Part shown: in pieces, positions 56,586 through 64,000 of the stretch | Layout: each line of letters opens with the position of its first letter | Position numbering within the stretch: position 1 is the first letter of the stretch | Translations under genes and position numbers: made by a program | The notes under the pieces: model-generated | Database searches by the model: none | Seen by the model: the letters and a program-made list of their open reading frames with translations, nothing else | What the model was told of the DNA's origin: nothing | DNA from: Aristolochia californica | Taxonomy: Eukaryota; Streptophyta; Magnoliopsida; Piperales; Aristolochiaceae | Reading direction: 5' to 3' | DNA length: 64,000 bases | Assembly (NCBI GenBank): GCA_029961685.1 | Contig: JARWKL010000009.1 | Location: forward strand, 9,949,758-10,013,757

Positions 56586-56991
56586 TCGAAGAAGCAAGTC
56601 CAAATTCAGAAGGAATGTAGAGTGCTGGAATTGTGGGAAGTCTGGTCACATAAAGAAGAACTGCAGAGCACTGAAGAAGGATGAAAAGGAAGGTGATGCT
56701 ATAAATGCAGTGACTAAAGAAGTGCAAGAAGCTTTACTCTTATCGGTTGATAGCACTATTGATTCTTGGGTGTTAGATTCAGGTGCTTCTTTTCACACCA
56801 CTGCGCACTATGAGATCATGGAGAATTACGTTGTTGGAGATCACGGAAAGGTATATCTTGCTGATGGAGAACCTTTGGATATTGTCGGTATTGGTAATGT
56901 CAGTTTGAGGATGTGAAATGAGTTAGTATGGAAAATTCACAAGGTGTGACATATATGAAAACAAATGCATAATATGATCTCAGTAGGGCAG
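56586..56991 (+). pseudogene. Tnt1-like copia X fragment: gag zinc knuckle and protease
   Basis: CWNCGKSGHIKKNC (56626-56667) is an intact CCHC knuckle; DSWVLDSGASFHTTAHYEIM (56761-56820) is the copia protease active site with intact DSGA. The frame continues through YLADGEPLDIVGIGNVSLRM to a TGA near 56914 and reaches MISVGQ, where the LTR of copia I begins. The left end is cut at the tandem repeat. Confidence 0.85.
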
Positions 56992-57063
56992 TGTTACAAT
57001 GTGGGACCCACCATGACGTGCAACCATGGTGGGACCCACCATGAGAACGTCAGCCAAGAGGAG
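56992..57063 (+). repeat. 5' LTR of copia I, part 1
   Basis: TGTTACAATGTGGGACC... inserted in the pol of copia X (flank GGCAG). Cut by H. Confidence 0.85.
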
Positions 57064-57561
57064 TGTTGGAAGATGGGCTCCAACCCACATGACCAAGGAA
57101 GGCCCACATATCTAAGAGTGTTATAAGATGTGCCACATGACCAAGGAAGGCCCACTAGATGGGCCCAAACATATAAGAAGTAGGATCCACCATGATTACC
57201 ATGAGTTGGCATCCTTATCACATAAGTTGGAAGATCAAGAAGGATTCACAAAGATAACCACAAGTTGGTTGGAAGATCAAGAAGGAGTCACAAAGATAAC
57301 CACGAGATGGCATCTTTATCCTATGGTCACGTCATAGAAGAGTTCTAATTTGATTTATGTTCGTCTTCTATTTATATTGAGTTATTTAATTATGCTAAGG
57401 CTTATCCTTAAGTGTTAGAGTTTGGGTGTAATTGGGACAAAGGTAGTTTTATTGTAATTGGACTCTACTACCTTCCTCTATTATAAATAGAGGTTCATGT
57501 ACTCTGATTATAATAAGTTAATGAAGTCAATGAATTATTTCTCTTTTCCATAAATTCAACA
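57064..57561 (+). repeat. 5' LTR of element H (498 bp)
   Basis: TGTTGGAAGATGGG to ATAAATTCAACA. TATA box within the dyad CCTCTATTATAAATAGAGG near 57474. Confidence 0.93.
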
Positions 57562-57578
57562 TGGTATCAAAGCAGGTT
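57562..57578 (+). promoter_or_regulatory. Primer-binding site of element H
   Basis: TGGTATCAAAGCAGGTT immediately after the LTR; one mismatch to the initiator-Met complement over 12 bases. Confidence 0.82.
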
Positions 57579-57769
57579 CTATGAGTTGACTTCGTCAACC
57601 CACTAAGATAATGAGATCCTTTTCTCTAAACCCTAAACCCTAAGTCTAGGTTTGTCTTTTTTTTAGTCCCTACGCCCGTAGTTTGCTTTGCATTTTTCAC
57701 TGAGATTTTCATATTTCAAATTATATATTGACAAAAATATATTTGAGTCTACTTTCAATGGAAAATCGA

Positions 57770-58165
57770 TTTTTTTTCCAATCGGAGTTATCTACAAAGA
57801 TAATTCGATATTTGAATGAGCAAGGTGAGATTGCAAAAGAGGTTCGAGCAGCAGCAAAAATCTTCAATTTCTGAGGTATTTTATGCTATCAAGAATGAGA
57901 CCTTATATGGAGAAATATATATCAAAAGAAATATATGTAAGTCTATTCTCTTACCTATTCAACCAATTTTCAATCGGAGTTATCCCCAAAGACAAATCGA
58001 TATTTGAAACAATGAAGATTAGATTGAAAAAAAAAGGTTCAAGTAGCAATAGAAAGCTTCAACTTCTTAGGTATTTTATGCTATCATGAATGAGAATTTA
58101 TATAGAGAATTATATATCAAAATAATATCCGTAAGTCTATTTTCTTACCTAATCAACAAATTATA
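57770..58165 (+). repeat. ~195-bp tandem duplication inside H
   Basis: CAATCGGAGTTATC recurs near 57779 and 57971, and TAGGTATTTTATGCTATCA-type phrases follow each at matching spacing (near 57876 and 58068). The two copies have diverged by substitutions and small indels. Confidence 0.75.
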
Positions 58166-58931
58166 TATCTGAGTTTTTTATAAAAAGATATTGATCTTGG
58201 AAGAGTCAATGGTCATGCTGAAAAAAAAGGAGAAACAATACTTAGTTCGGCCAAATGACAAAGACCAAAATCTTTCAGATTATTTGTCTTCTGATAATTA
58301 TATTTTATGAATAGAAGTTATACTTGGATGAAAGACATTTAATTATAGCTTCATAAAGAGAAAATTTCATGTCAATATGATCTATATTTAAAGCTGTATT
58401 TGCATTGGATGAATCAAAGGTCATGTTGGTATTTTGTTGTATTGAAAAATCCGAATTTATGCCCATTGTTTTGCGTCACTTTTTGAGTTGATATATTAAG
58501 AAAATATCTCACTTCTCCCTGTTTTGAGGGCTTATTTATACATCTCTATTATTTGGGCATATTGCTACATCTATAATATTTGGCTCAAGCTGGGATCACT
58601 GCCATTACCTCCCAGCTTGAGGGGGAGAAGTACAAGAAGTATAAGAAAGAGGTTTTTTATTCCATATATTTGTGGATAAGTTTTAGGTGACCAAAATATT
58701 CAAGAAAGGGGAAGCACAAATGAAGCTTGTGTATCTAAGAAGAAATTTTTATATCAGATTATGATTATTTCATGAGTCGTATAAGGTTTATTATTTTTGT
58801 TCGTGTTATATGTGTCTGAAGATGGTCATATTAGATTCAACTGCAGGTATAAGGTCTCTTTGGGGACATTATTATTGAAGAAGAGGTGGCCTCGGTATCC
58901 TTTCTCATATCATCATTTATTTGAGCCCGTA

Positions 58932-59140
58932 CAAAAATATCACAGTTGGAAAACCATGATGGGCCTTGTAAAAAAAAAATATCACGGTTGGGAAACCATG
59001 GCTGAGGAACTTAATACCATGTAAAAAAATATCACGGTTGGGAAACCATGATGGGCCTTGTAAAAAAAGCACGATTGGGAAACCATGACGGACGATACCC
59101 TGTCAAAAAAATATCACTATTGGGAAACCATGACGGAGGA
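58932..59140 (+). repeat. Degenerate ~40-50-bp repeat inside H
   Basis: Five copies of the core ATATCACGGTTGGGAAACCA (58939, 58981, 59031, 59069, 59113), separated by A-runs of variable length. A short tail GATGGGCCTTGTAA or GAGGAACTT alternates between copies. Confidence 0.85.
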
Positions 59141-59326
59141 ACTTATTATTACATCTATGTTATACCACCCCTGATTTGCCCAATTGGGCCTTATGGAAGA
59201 GAGCACCAGCATGAGGGGGAGTGTTGGAAGATAGGAGGACTACCATTTTATAAAAAAATATTTTATACATCATTTGCAGTAAGTTGGGAGTTCATGATGT
59301 TCTCTCACCCCCAGCTTGAGGGGGAG

Positions 59327-59821
59327 TGTTGGAAGATGGGCTCCAGCCCACATGACCAAGCAAGACCCACATATCTAAGAGAATTATAAGATGGGCCACA
59401 TGACCAAGGAAGGTCCACAAGATGGGCCCAAGCACATAAGAAGTAGGACTCACCATGATTACCACGAGCTGGCATCCTTATCACATAAGTTTGAAGATCA
59501 AGAAGGACTCACAAAGATAACCATAAGCTGGTTGGAAGATCAAGAAGGACTAAAAAAGATAACCACAAGATGACATCTTTATCTTATGGTTACATCATAG
59601 ATGAGTTCCAGTTTGAGTTATGTTTGTCTTCTATTTATATTGAGTTATTTAATTATGCTAAGGCTTATCCTTAAGTGTTGTTTGGGTGTAATTGGGACAC
59701 AGGTAGTTTTATTGTAATTGGACTCTACTACCTTCCTCTATTATTTATAGAGGTTTATGTACTCTTATTATAATAAGTTAATGAAGTCAATGAAGTATTT
59801 ATCTTTTCCATAAATTCAACA
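59327..59821 (+). repeat. 3' LTR of element H (495 bp)
   Basis: TGTTGGAAGATGGG to ATAAATTCAACA, matching the 5' LTR with scattered substitutions and a few indels. Confidence 0.93.
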
Positions 59822-59826
59822 AGGAG

Positions 59827-60237
59827 TCACCACTTGAGCTAGAATACATTGGAAGATTTGAAGATCAAGTGGGACCCACAAAATATACCACGAGCTGGTA
59901 TCTTTCCCAACATGAGTTGGAAAGATTTTCATATCTTCCTTGATTTATATGATTGATTTATCTTTCTTAGATTGATGTATTATAATGGAAAGTAGGAATC
60001 CTAATTGATTAAAGAGTTTCCTTAATTATGTATTGAAAATAGTATAAATAGGGGGTCTTGGTTGACGCATTCAATCAAGCTCTCCTCTTCTCTCATTCAC
60101 GTGAAAGATACAACCTCTCTTCTCTTTAGTTTGTCTTCTTTTCTCTCTCTCTACCCGAGAGCTCTCTTTTCCTTTTCTCTTTTTCCTTTCTCTCCCCCCT
60201 TGCTTGAGATATTATTCATGAGGTCCTAAATTCAATA
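59827..60237 (+). repeat. 5' LTR of copia I, part 2
   Basis: Resumes after the H target duplication and ends GGTCCTAAATTCAATA (CA mutated to TA), followed by the PBS. Contains TATAAATAGGGGG (60049-60061), a good TATA box, and a CT-rich tract (60080-60200). Confidence 0.85.
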
Positions 60238-60246
60238 TGGTATCAG

Positions 60247-60887
60247 TGTCAAACGCCTAGCCAATAAAACCCAAAAGATCGGTCTGTTAAGTGCAGAAAG
60301 TCAAGTACCTAACCCATCAATGGTGGATGGAACCACCTAGCTCTGACACCCACCATTCCCATTCCCTACCGCTTTACCTGGGATTCGAATGAGGAACATG
60401 GTGCCTAGCTCTGATACCATGTCAAACACCTAGCCAATACAAGCCAAAAGACAGGTCTGTAGAGTTGTATTGGCTAGGAGTTTGACATGGTATCAGAGCT
60501 AGGCACCACGTTCCGCGTTCTAATCCCATAAGGGGTAACCTAGTTTCCAGACTAGTGTGGGCTACTAGCATGGGCCGTCATGGATATCGACCAGGGAGGA
60601 CGGTGGGTGTCAAAGGGGTCCTGGGTTAAGTACTCTGCTTTTCGCTCCCTAATAGACCAGTCTTTTGGGAGCAGAAATCCAAGTACTTAAATTAGACCAC
60701 AAACTCTAACACCCACTGGGCCCGGGTTCTGTAGCGCTGACCTCTGGGATTCTAACTCGGAACATGGAGCCCAACTCTGATACCATGTCAAATGCCTAGC
60801 CAATACAACCCAAAAGACCGGTCTGTTAAGTGTGGAAAGCCAAGTGCCTAACCCATCAGTGGTGGACAGAACCACCTAGCTCTGACA
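60247..60887 (-). mobile_element. Compound TRIM U with 102-bp LTRs
   Basis: 641 bp with perfect TSD ATCAG (60242-60246; 60888-60892), inserted inside the PBS of copia I. Outer 102-bp direct repeats (60247-60348; 60786-60887) run TGTCAAA to CTCTGACA and differ at about ten positions. Each is TG/CA-ended and the right one has a minus-strand PBS beside it (TGGTATCAGAGTTGG). A third, partial LTR (60420-60460) and an inverted LTR end (60461-60487) meet head to head, the latter followed by a plus-strand PBS (60488). The interior is non-coding. Confidence 0.87.
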
Positions 60888-60892
60888 ATCAG

Positions 60893-61482
60893 AGCACCCA
60901 ATTTAGGATCCCCACGTCAAAGGAATGCTCTAAGAAGATATGATCATAGAAGGCTCTTCATGACGCAAGATTGAAGCACAAGAGATAAGTTTTTATATTT
61001 ATGATATTATTGATTTATGCTAATGGTTTTTTTATATTACAAGGATTTTTTAGAGATGTATTTATGCATGTCTTCATCTTATGAGGTTGTGGAAATATTC
61101 GCATCTTGGATTAGAAGAAGCTATCAAGGCAATTTTTGTCGGTTTGCAAATTTTGTTGACCAAGACCAGTTTATGTTGAATTTTTTTGAAAAAAGAGTTA
61201 TAACTCTGTGGGAACGAGATTCCCTAATAAAGAAGAATGTTATTGAGCCTTTTATGAGTTATTATTCAAAAAAATTCAGAAATATGATTATTTATCTTTT
61301 ATGCTAAAGCCTCTCCATTAATCGATTTGGTTAAAGACCTAAGGTTTTTTAACTAGTAGTTGATTAGAGATTTTTTTAATGTGAATTTCCTATTGTGGCT
61401 GAAGAATACATGGATCACAAGAGTGATATACTCAAGATTACTACTGTACCCTTGTGAGGGGTATCAAATTTTATGAAGACCA
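60893..61482 (+). other. Leader of copia I
   Basis: PBS remainder (AGCACCC) followed by AT-rich sequence. A 96-codon ORF (61017-61307) has no recognised motif. Gag similarity starts near 61480. Confidence 0.6.
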
Positions 61483-62125
61483 TTGGTTCGCCGATTTCGT
61501 ATAACAAAAGACCTCCTTGGTCACCTCACCACCCGTGGACCACCTATTGATGAAGATGATATTTTTTATAACAAGTGGTTGAAGAATGATATTTTGGTGA
61601 TTAGTTTTCTTATTAACAATGTGGAAGAACAAGGCTCCAATAATGTTATTCATCTTGACACGGCTAAACAAATTTGGGAGACATGTACTAAGTTATATTC
61701 TAGTTCTGACAACTTACACATGCCATATGATATTCTCCAAAGAAAGCTTACCACTAAACAAGGATACAATATCCATGAATATTTGACTTGGTTTAGAGGT
61801 CTTCTTCAAGAGTGGAAAATAGCCCAGCCTACCTCCACGGATGTCTATGTCCAAAACAAACAAAAAGAAGCCTTAGTCACGGCCATATTCCTCGCTAACA
61901 TCAAACCGTATCTTGAAGTTGCTAAGAGTCAACTTCTTATCTCTTCTGCGGTTCCCTCCTTTGATGATGTATGTCCCACACTTCTCCGTATTCCATACGC
62001 TTCTTCCACTTAAACCGAAGTATCCTCCGCTATGTACTCTAGACATAGGGGAACATCATCTGGCCAAGGCCGAGGAAGAGGTGGAAGGGTTTGAAAGAAT
62101 AGATGGGAAGGAATGCACATAAAAA
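61483..62125 (+). pseudogene. gag: Gag of copia I
   Basis: MVRRFRITKDLLGHL, GPPIDEDDIFYNKWLKNDIL, HLDTAKQIWETCTKLYSSS, NIHEYLTWFRGLLQEWKIAQ and NIKPYLEVAKSQLL form a well-preserved copia Gag core, followed after a TAA (62011) by an RGRGRGGR-type basic stretch. The real N-terminus is further upstream in a broken frame. No zinc knuckle or pol follows, because copia W begins near 62126. Confidence 0.82.
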
Positions 62126-62934
62126 TAAGGCACATTCATCGAATTGAGTAGGCATTATCAGAATTGAGTAGGCATTTTTCCTTTCTACTACATTTTGTTG
62201 AGGGGTGTAGGCATAAGATGTATGGTGGATGATTTCATTATCCTTACAGAAGGATTGAAATTCCCCTTATAGGTATTGTTTGGCATTATCAGAATGAAAA
62301 ACTTTTATCTGCTTACCAAATTGAGTGAAAACCATGGCATGAAATGATTTAAAAATAGGAAGGATTTCATACCTATCCTTGAATAAAAATAGCCATGTAA
62401 CTTGAGTAAAATCATCAACAAATGTAGTGAAATACTTAACTTGATAGATATTTGAGACACTCAATGGACCTTATTCATCCGAATGGACCAAGGAAAAGAG
62501 AGCAACACCTTTAAGTTCAACTCTAGGAGAGTATGTAGACCTCTGGTGTGACCAAATAAAGTTTTCAAGGCAGGAACAAGTGAGGATGCTGACAGATGAC
62601 CGAATCTATTGTGCCATAATTGTGCCTCTATCTGAGAAGTAGACACTGCACTCACTGAAGGCAAGTCTAAATAATAAAGGCACCCCTGTTCATTGCCTCC
62701 ACCAATCACCTGCTTCGTTGCTAGATCCCGGTAAACACTAGAAGAAGGTGAGAGGGTGATAGAACAATTAAACTTCGTTGTTAACTGATTGATAGACAAT
62801 AAATTTAATGGTAATTCAGGAACAAATAAGACAACAATTAGCTAAATTGTGGGAGTAACATAGGAGAATCCCTTCCCAAGAACTTTGGTTTGAGATCCAT
62901 CTGCTATAATAACAAACTTTTTGGTAAACATGGA
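62126..62934 (-). pseudogene. pol: Copia W fragment: gag-pre-integrase and integrase start
   Basis: Minus strand: KKFVIIADGSQTKVLGKGF (62920), LNLLSINQLTTKFNCSITL, GGGNEQGCLYYLDLP and LWHNRFGHLSASS (gag-pre-integrase), then FTTFVDDFTQVTWLFLF, FHSDNAKQYL and TPQQNVVERKN of integrase. Its left end meets gag of copia I near 62126; its right end meets the LTR of V. Some stops. Confidence 0.82.
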
Positions 62935-63541
62935 AGTTGAATTTAGGACCCCATGAATAATAACTCGAGCAAGGGGAGAGAGAAAGAAAAAAAGGAAAAA
63001 GAGAAGAGCTGTTGGGAAGAGAGACAAGAGAAGGAAAATAAAAGAGAGTAGAGGGAGAACACTACACACAAGAGAGAAGGAAAAAAAATAAGAAACTTGC
63101 TTGATCAACTCCGATTTAAAATCACCTCTATTTATAGTTGAGGAGGTGATAGAGTCCATGTACAAGTAATTTTAGGACTCCTAATTACATCCAACTAGAA
63201 CTCTCCAAGATAAGCCTATCATGATAAGATTACATTATCTATTTAAGAAACTACTTTAACTCAACTTCTACCTCTTCTTTAATCATGTGGAACAAGATAT
63301 AAACCACCTCATGATCTTATATTTGTGGGTCCCACATGATCTTCCAGCTCATGTTGATAGAGATACCAGCTCGTGGTATCTTTGTGGGTCCCACTTGATC
63401 TTCAAATCTTCTATTTAATTCCAACACATGTTCTTTATCTCTTAGCTAGAGCCACTTTGTATGAGAACTCTTGTTGACACCTCTCGAGCTCATGTAGGTC
63501 CCACCAGCTTGTGTAGACATGGTGGGTCCCACATTGTAACA
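62935..63541 (-). repeat. 3' LTR of copia V (607 bp)
   Basis: Minus strand TGTTACAATGTGGGACC to GTCCTAAATTCAACT. TATA-like CCTCTATTTATAG (plus strand) near 63124. Repeated GTGGGTCCCAC phrases near 63325, 63384 and 63524. Confidence 0.82.
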
Positions 63542-63548
63542 CTCCCCC

Positions 63549-64000
63549 TTAAGCTAGGGGTGAGAAAACATCATGGATACCCAGCTTGCTGCAAATGTTG
63601 GACAAAATTTTGTGAGTGACTGGTTTGGTGAGAATGTCTACAACCTTGTTCTGTGAAGATACATATTGGAGAGATAAGACGTCAGCAAAGAATTTTTCTC
63701 GTACGAAGTAGCAGTCTATTTCTATATGGTTTGTTCTCTCATGAAAGACTAGATTTGATGTGATGTGAATTGCAACCTGATCATGGCAATATAGATTCAT
63801 AGGAGCTTCTTTGTAAAAACCCAGTTCAGTTAAGAGAGATCTGATCCATAGGGGTTCACTGACTGTGTGTGCCACGACTTTGTACTCTGCTTCTACACTA
63901 GACCTTGCAACTATATTCAATTTCTTGTTCCTCCATGTAACCAAGTTTCCTCCAACCATCGTACAATATCTTGAAGTAGATTTTTTGTCATCCGGGGATC
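63549..64000 (-). CDS. pol: RNase H and C-terminus of copia V (partial, open to window edge)
   Basis: Open frame from the window edge: SPDDKKSTSRYCTMVGGNLV, VARSSVEAEYKVVAHTVSE, LYCHDQVAIHITSNLVFHER, TNHIEIDCYFVREK, VDILTKPVTHKILSNICSKL, then a stop. This is copia RNase H with the expected acidic residues (SSVEAEY; CHDQ in place of the more usual CDNQ/CDSQ). No stop is seen in the part present, so V may be the least damaged copia here. Confidence 0.88.
   Translation of the reverse strand, partial: SPDDKKSTSRYCTMVGGNLVTWRNKKLNIVARSSVEAEYKVVAHTVSEPLWIRSLLTELGFYKEAPMNLYCHDQVAIHITSNLVFHERTNHIEIDCYFVREKFFADVLSLQYVSSQNKVVDILTKPVTHKILSNICSKLGIHDVFSPLA

Larger units (their letters stand above)
57064..59821 (+). 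mobile_element. Non-autonomous LTR retrotransposon H
   Basis: 2,758 bp with LTRs of 498 bp (57064-57561) and 495 bp (59327-59821) and perfect TSD AGGAG (57059-57063; 59822-59826). PBS TGGTATCAAAGCAGG directly after the first LTR, polypurine run GCTTGAGGGGGAG before the second. The 1.77-kb interior has no gag or pol motif. The LTR family is that of solo LTR T, and TGTTGGAAGA plus the CAGCTTGAGGGGGAG tract are shared with N. Confidence 0.94.
56992..62125 (+). mobile_element. Ty1/copia element I, 5' half, split by H and U
   Basis: 5' LTR 56992-57063 plus 59827-60237; PBS 60238-60246 continuing at 60893; leader; gag to about 62125. H (TSD AGGAG) is inserted in the LTR and U (TSD ATCAG) in the PBS. 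The 3' part is missing; minus-strand copia W follows. The LTR family is that of V (62935-63541). Confidence 0.82.
62935..64000 (-). mobile_element. Ty1/copia element V, 3' end
   Basis: Minus strand: RNase H (64000-63549), polypurine tract GCTTAAGGGGGAG, 3' LTR (63541-62935). It continues right of the window. The LTR family is that of copia I, in the opposite orientation. Confidence 0.85.

Noticed and set aside
58932..59140. CRISPR-like array
   Set aside because: Repeats are degenerate, unevenly spaced, separated by A-runs rather than unique spacers, and lie in a plant retroelement.
60480..60560. tRNA gene
   Set aside because: TGGTATCAGAGC stretches here and elsewhere are primer-binding sites complementary to the tRNA end; there is no cloverleaf.
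1..64000. Host protein-coding gene
   Set aside because: Every frame with recognisable protein similarity is retroelement gag or pol; the remaining stretches are LTRs, leaders or repeats.

Overview
This window looks like plant nuclear DNA from a repeat-dense, probably heterochromatic part of a flowering-plant genome. The evidence is: (i) almost every stretch belongs to an LTR retrotransposon of plant Ty3/gypsy (Athila-type and chromodomain-bearing) or Ty1/copia type; (ii) the primer-binding sites read TGGTATCAGAGC or close variants, complementary to plant initiator-Met tRNA; (iii) LTRs begin TG and end CA with 5-bp target duplications; (iv) short TTTAGGG/CCCTAAA runs occur. I see no host protein gene, tRNA, rRNA or CRISPR. 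The species cannot be named from the sequence.

Layout, left to right. 1-7160: 3' part of an Athila-type element (gag end, protease, RT, RNase H, integrase, long non-coding tail, polypurine tracts, start of the 3' LTR). 7161-10239: 5'-truncated copy (B') of a chromodomain-type gypsy family, ending in an LTR. 10240-12516: copia J (minus), internally deleted, with 5' LTR. 12517-21295: copia K (minus) with 99-bp LTR, split by the full-length, very young gypsy element B (12905-18118, TSD TAATA). 21296-33277: copia L (minus), split by non-autonomous element N (23772-26169, TSD GCAAT) and gypsy P (26214-32561, TSD GCATC), the latter carrying a 310-bp TRIM. 33278-35760: gypsy Q, an internally deleted relative of P. 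35761-38571: copia G (minus) with a solo LTR (36712-37077, TSD TTAAC). 38572-39249: partial LTR of another element. 39250-54549: 3' end of a Tnt1-like copia F whose 3' LTR has been split twice: by gypsy C (40121-45219, TSD TCTTG) and by gypsy E (45417-54408, TSD TAGTC); E's own LTR was split by gypsy D (48762-53854, TSD AGATG). 54550-56585: 2.5 copies of an ~830-bp tandem repeat. 56586-56991: Tnt1-like copia X fragment. 56992-62125: copia I (plus) whose LTR holds non-autonomous element H (57064-59821, TSD AGGAG) and whose primer-binding site holds a compound TRIM, U (60247-60887, TSD ATCAG). 62126-64000: two minus-strand copia pieces (W and V).

These elements do not cooperate as an operon; they are successive parasites inserted in one another. 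Within an intact element Gag forms the particle, protease matures the polyprotein, RT/RNase H copies the RNA from a tRNA primer, and integrase (with a chromodomain-like tail in B, C, D and P) inserts the DNA. Only element B is close to intact: its two LTRs differ at two positions by my reading and one base is missing from an A-run in pol. The others carry stops, frameshifts or deletions.

The observations I rate highest are: the tRNA primer-binding site lying inside the gag reading frame, with the gag start codon in the 5' LTR, shared by three gypsy families; a copia-associated 99-bp, TRIM-like LTR (K) resembling that of the compound TRIM U; the ~830-bp tandem repeat; and two unrelated gypsy elements (E and Q) reduced to Gag-side coding with their 3' tail kept. 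Coordinates of truncated junctions are approximate; those of elements with TSDs were read base by base.
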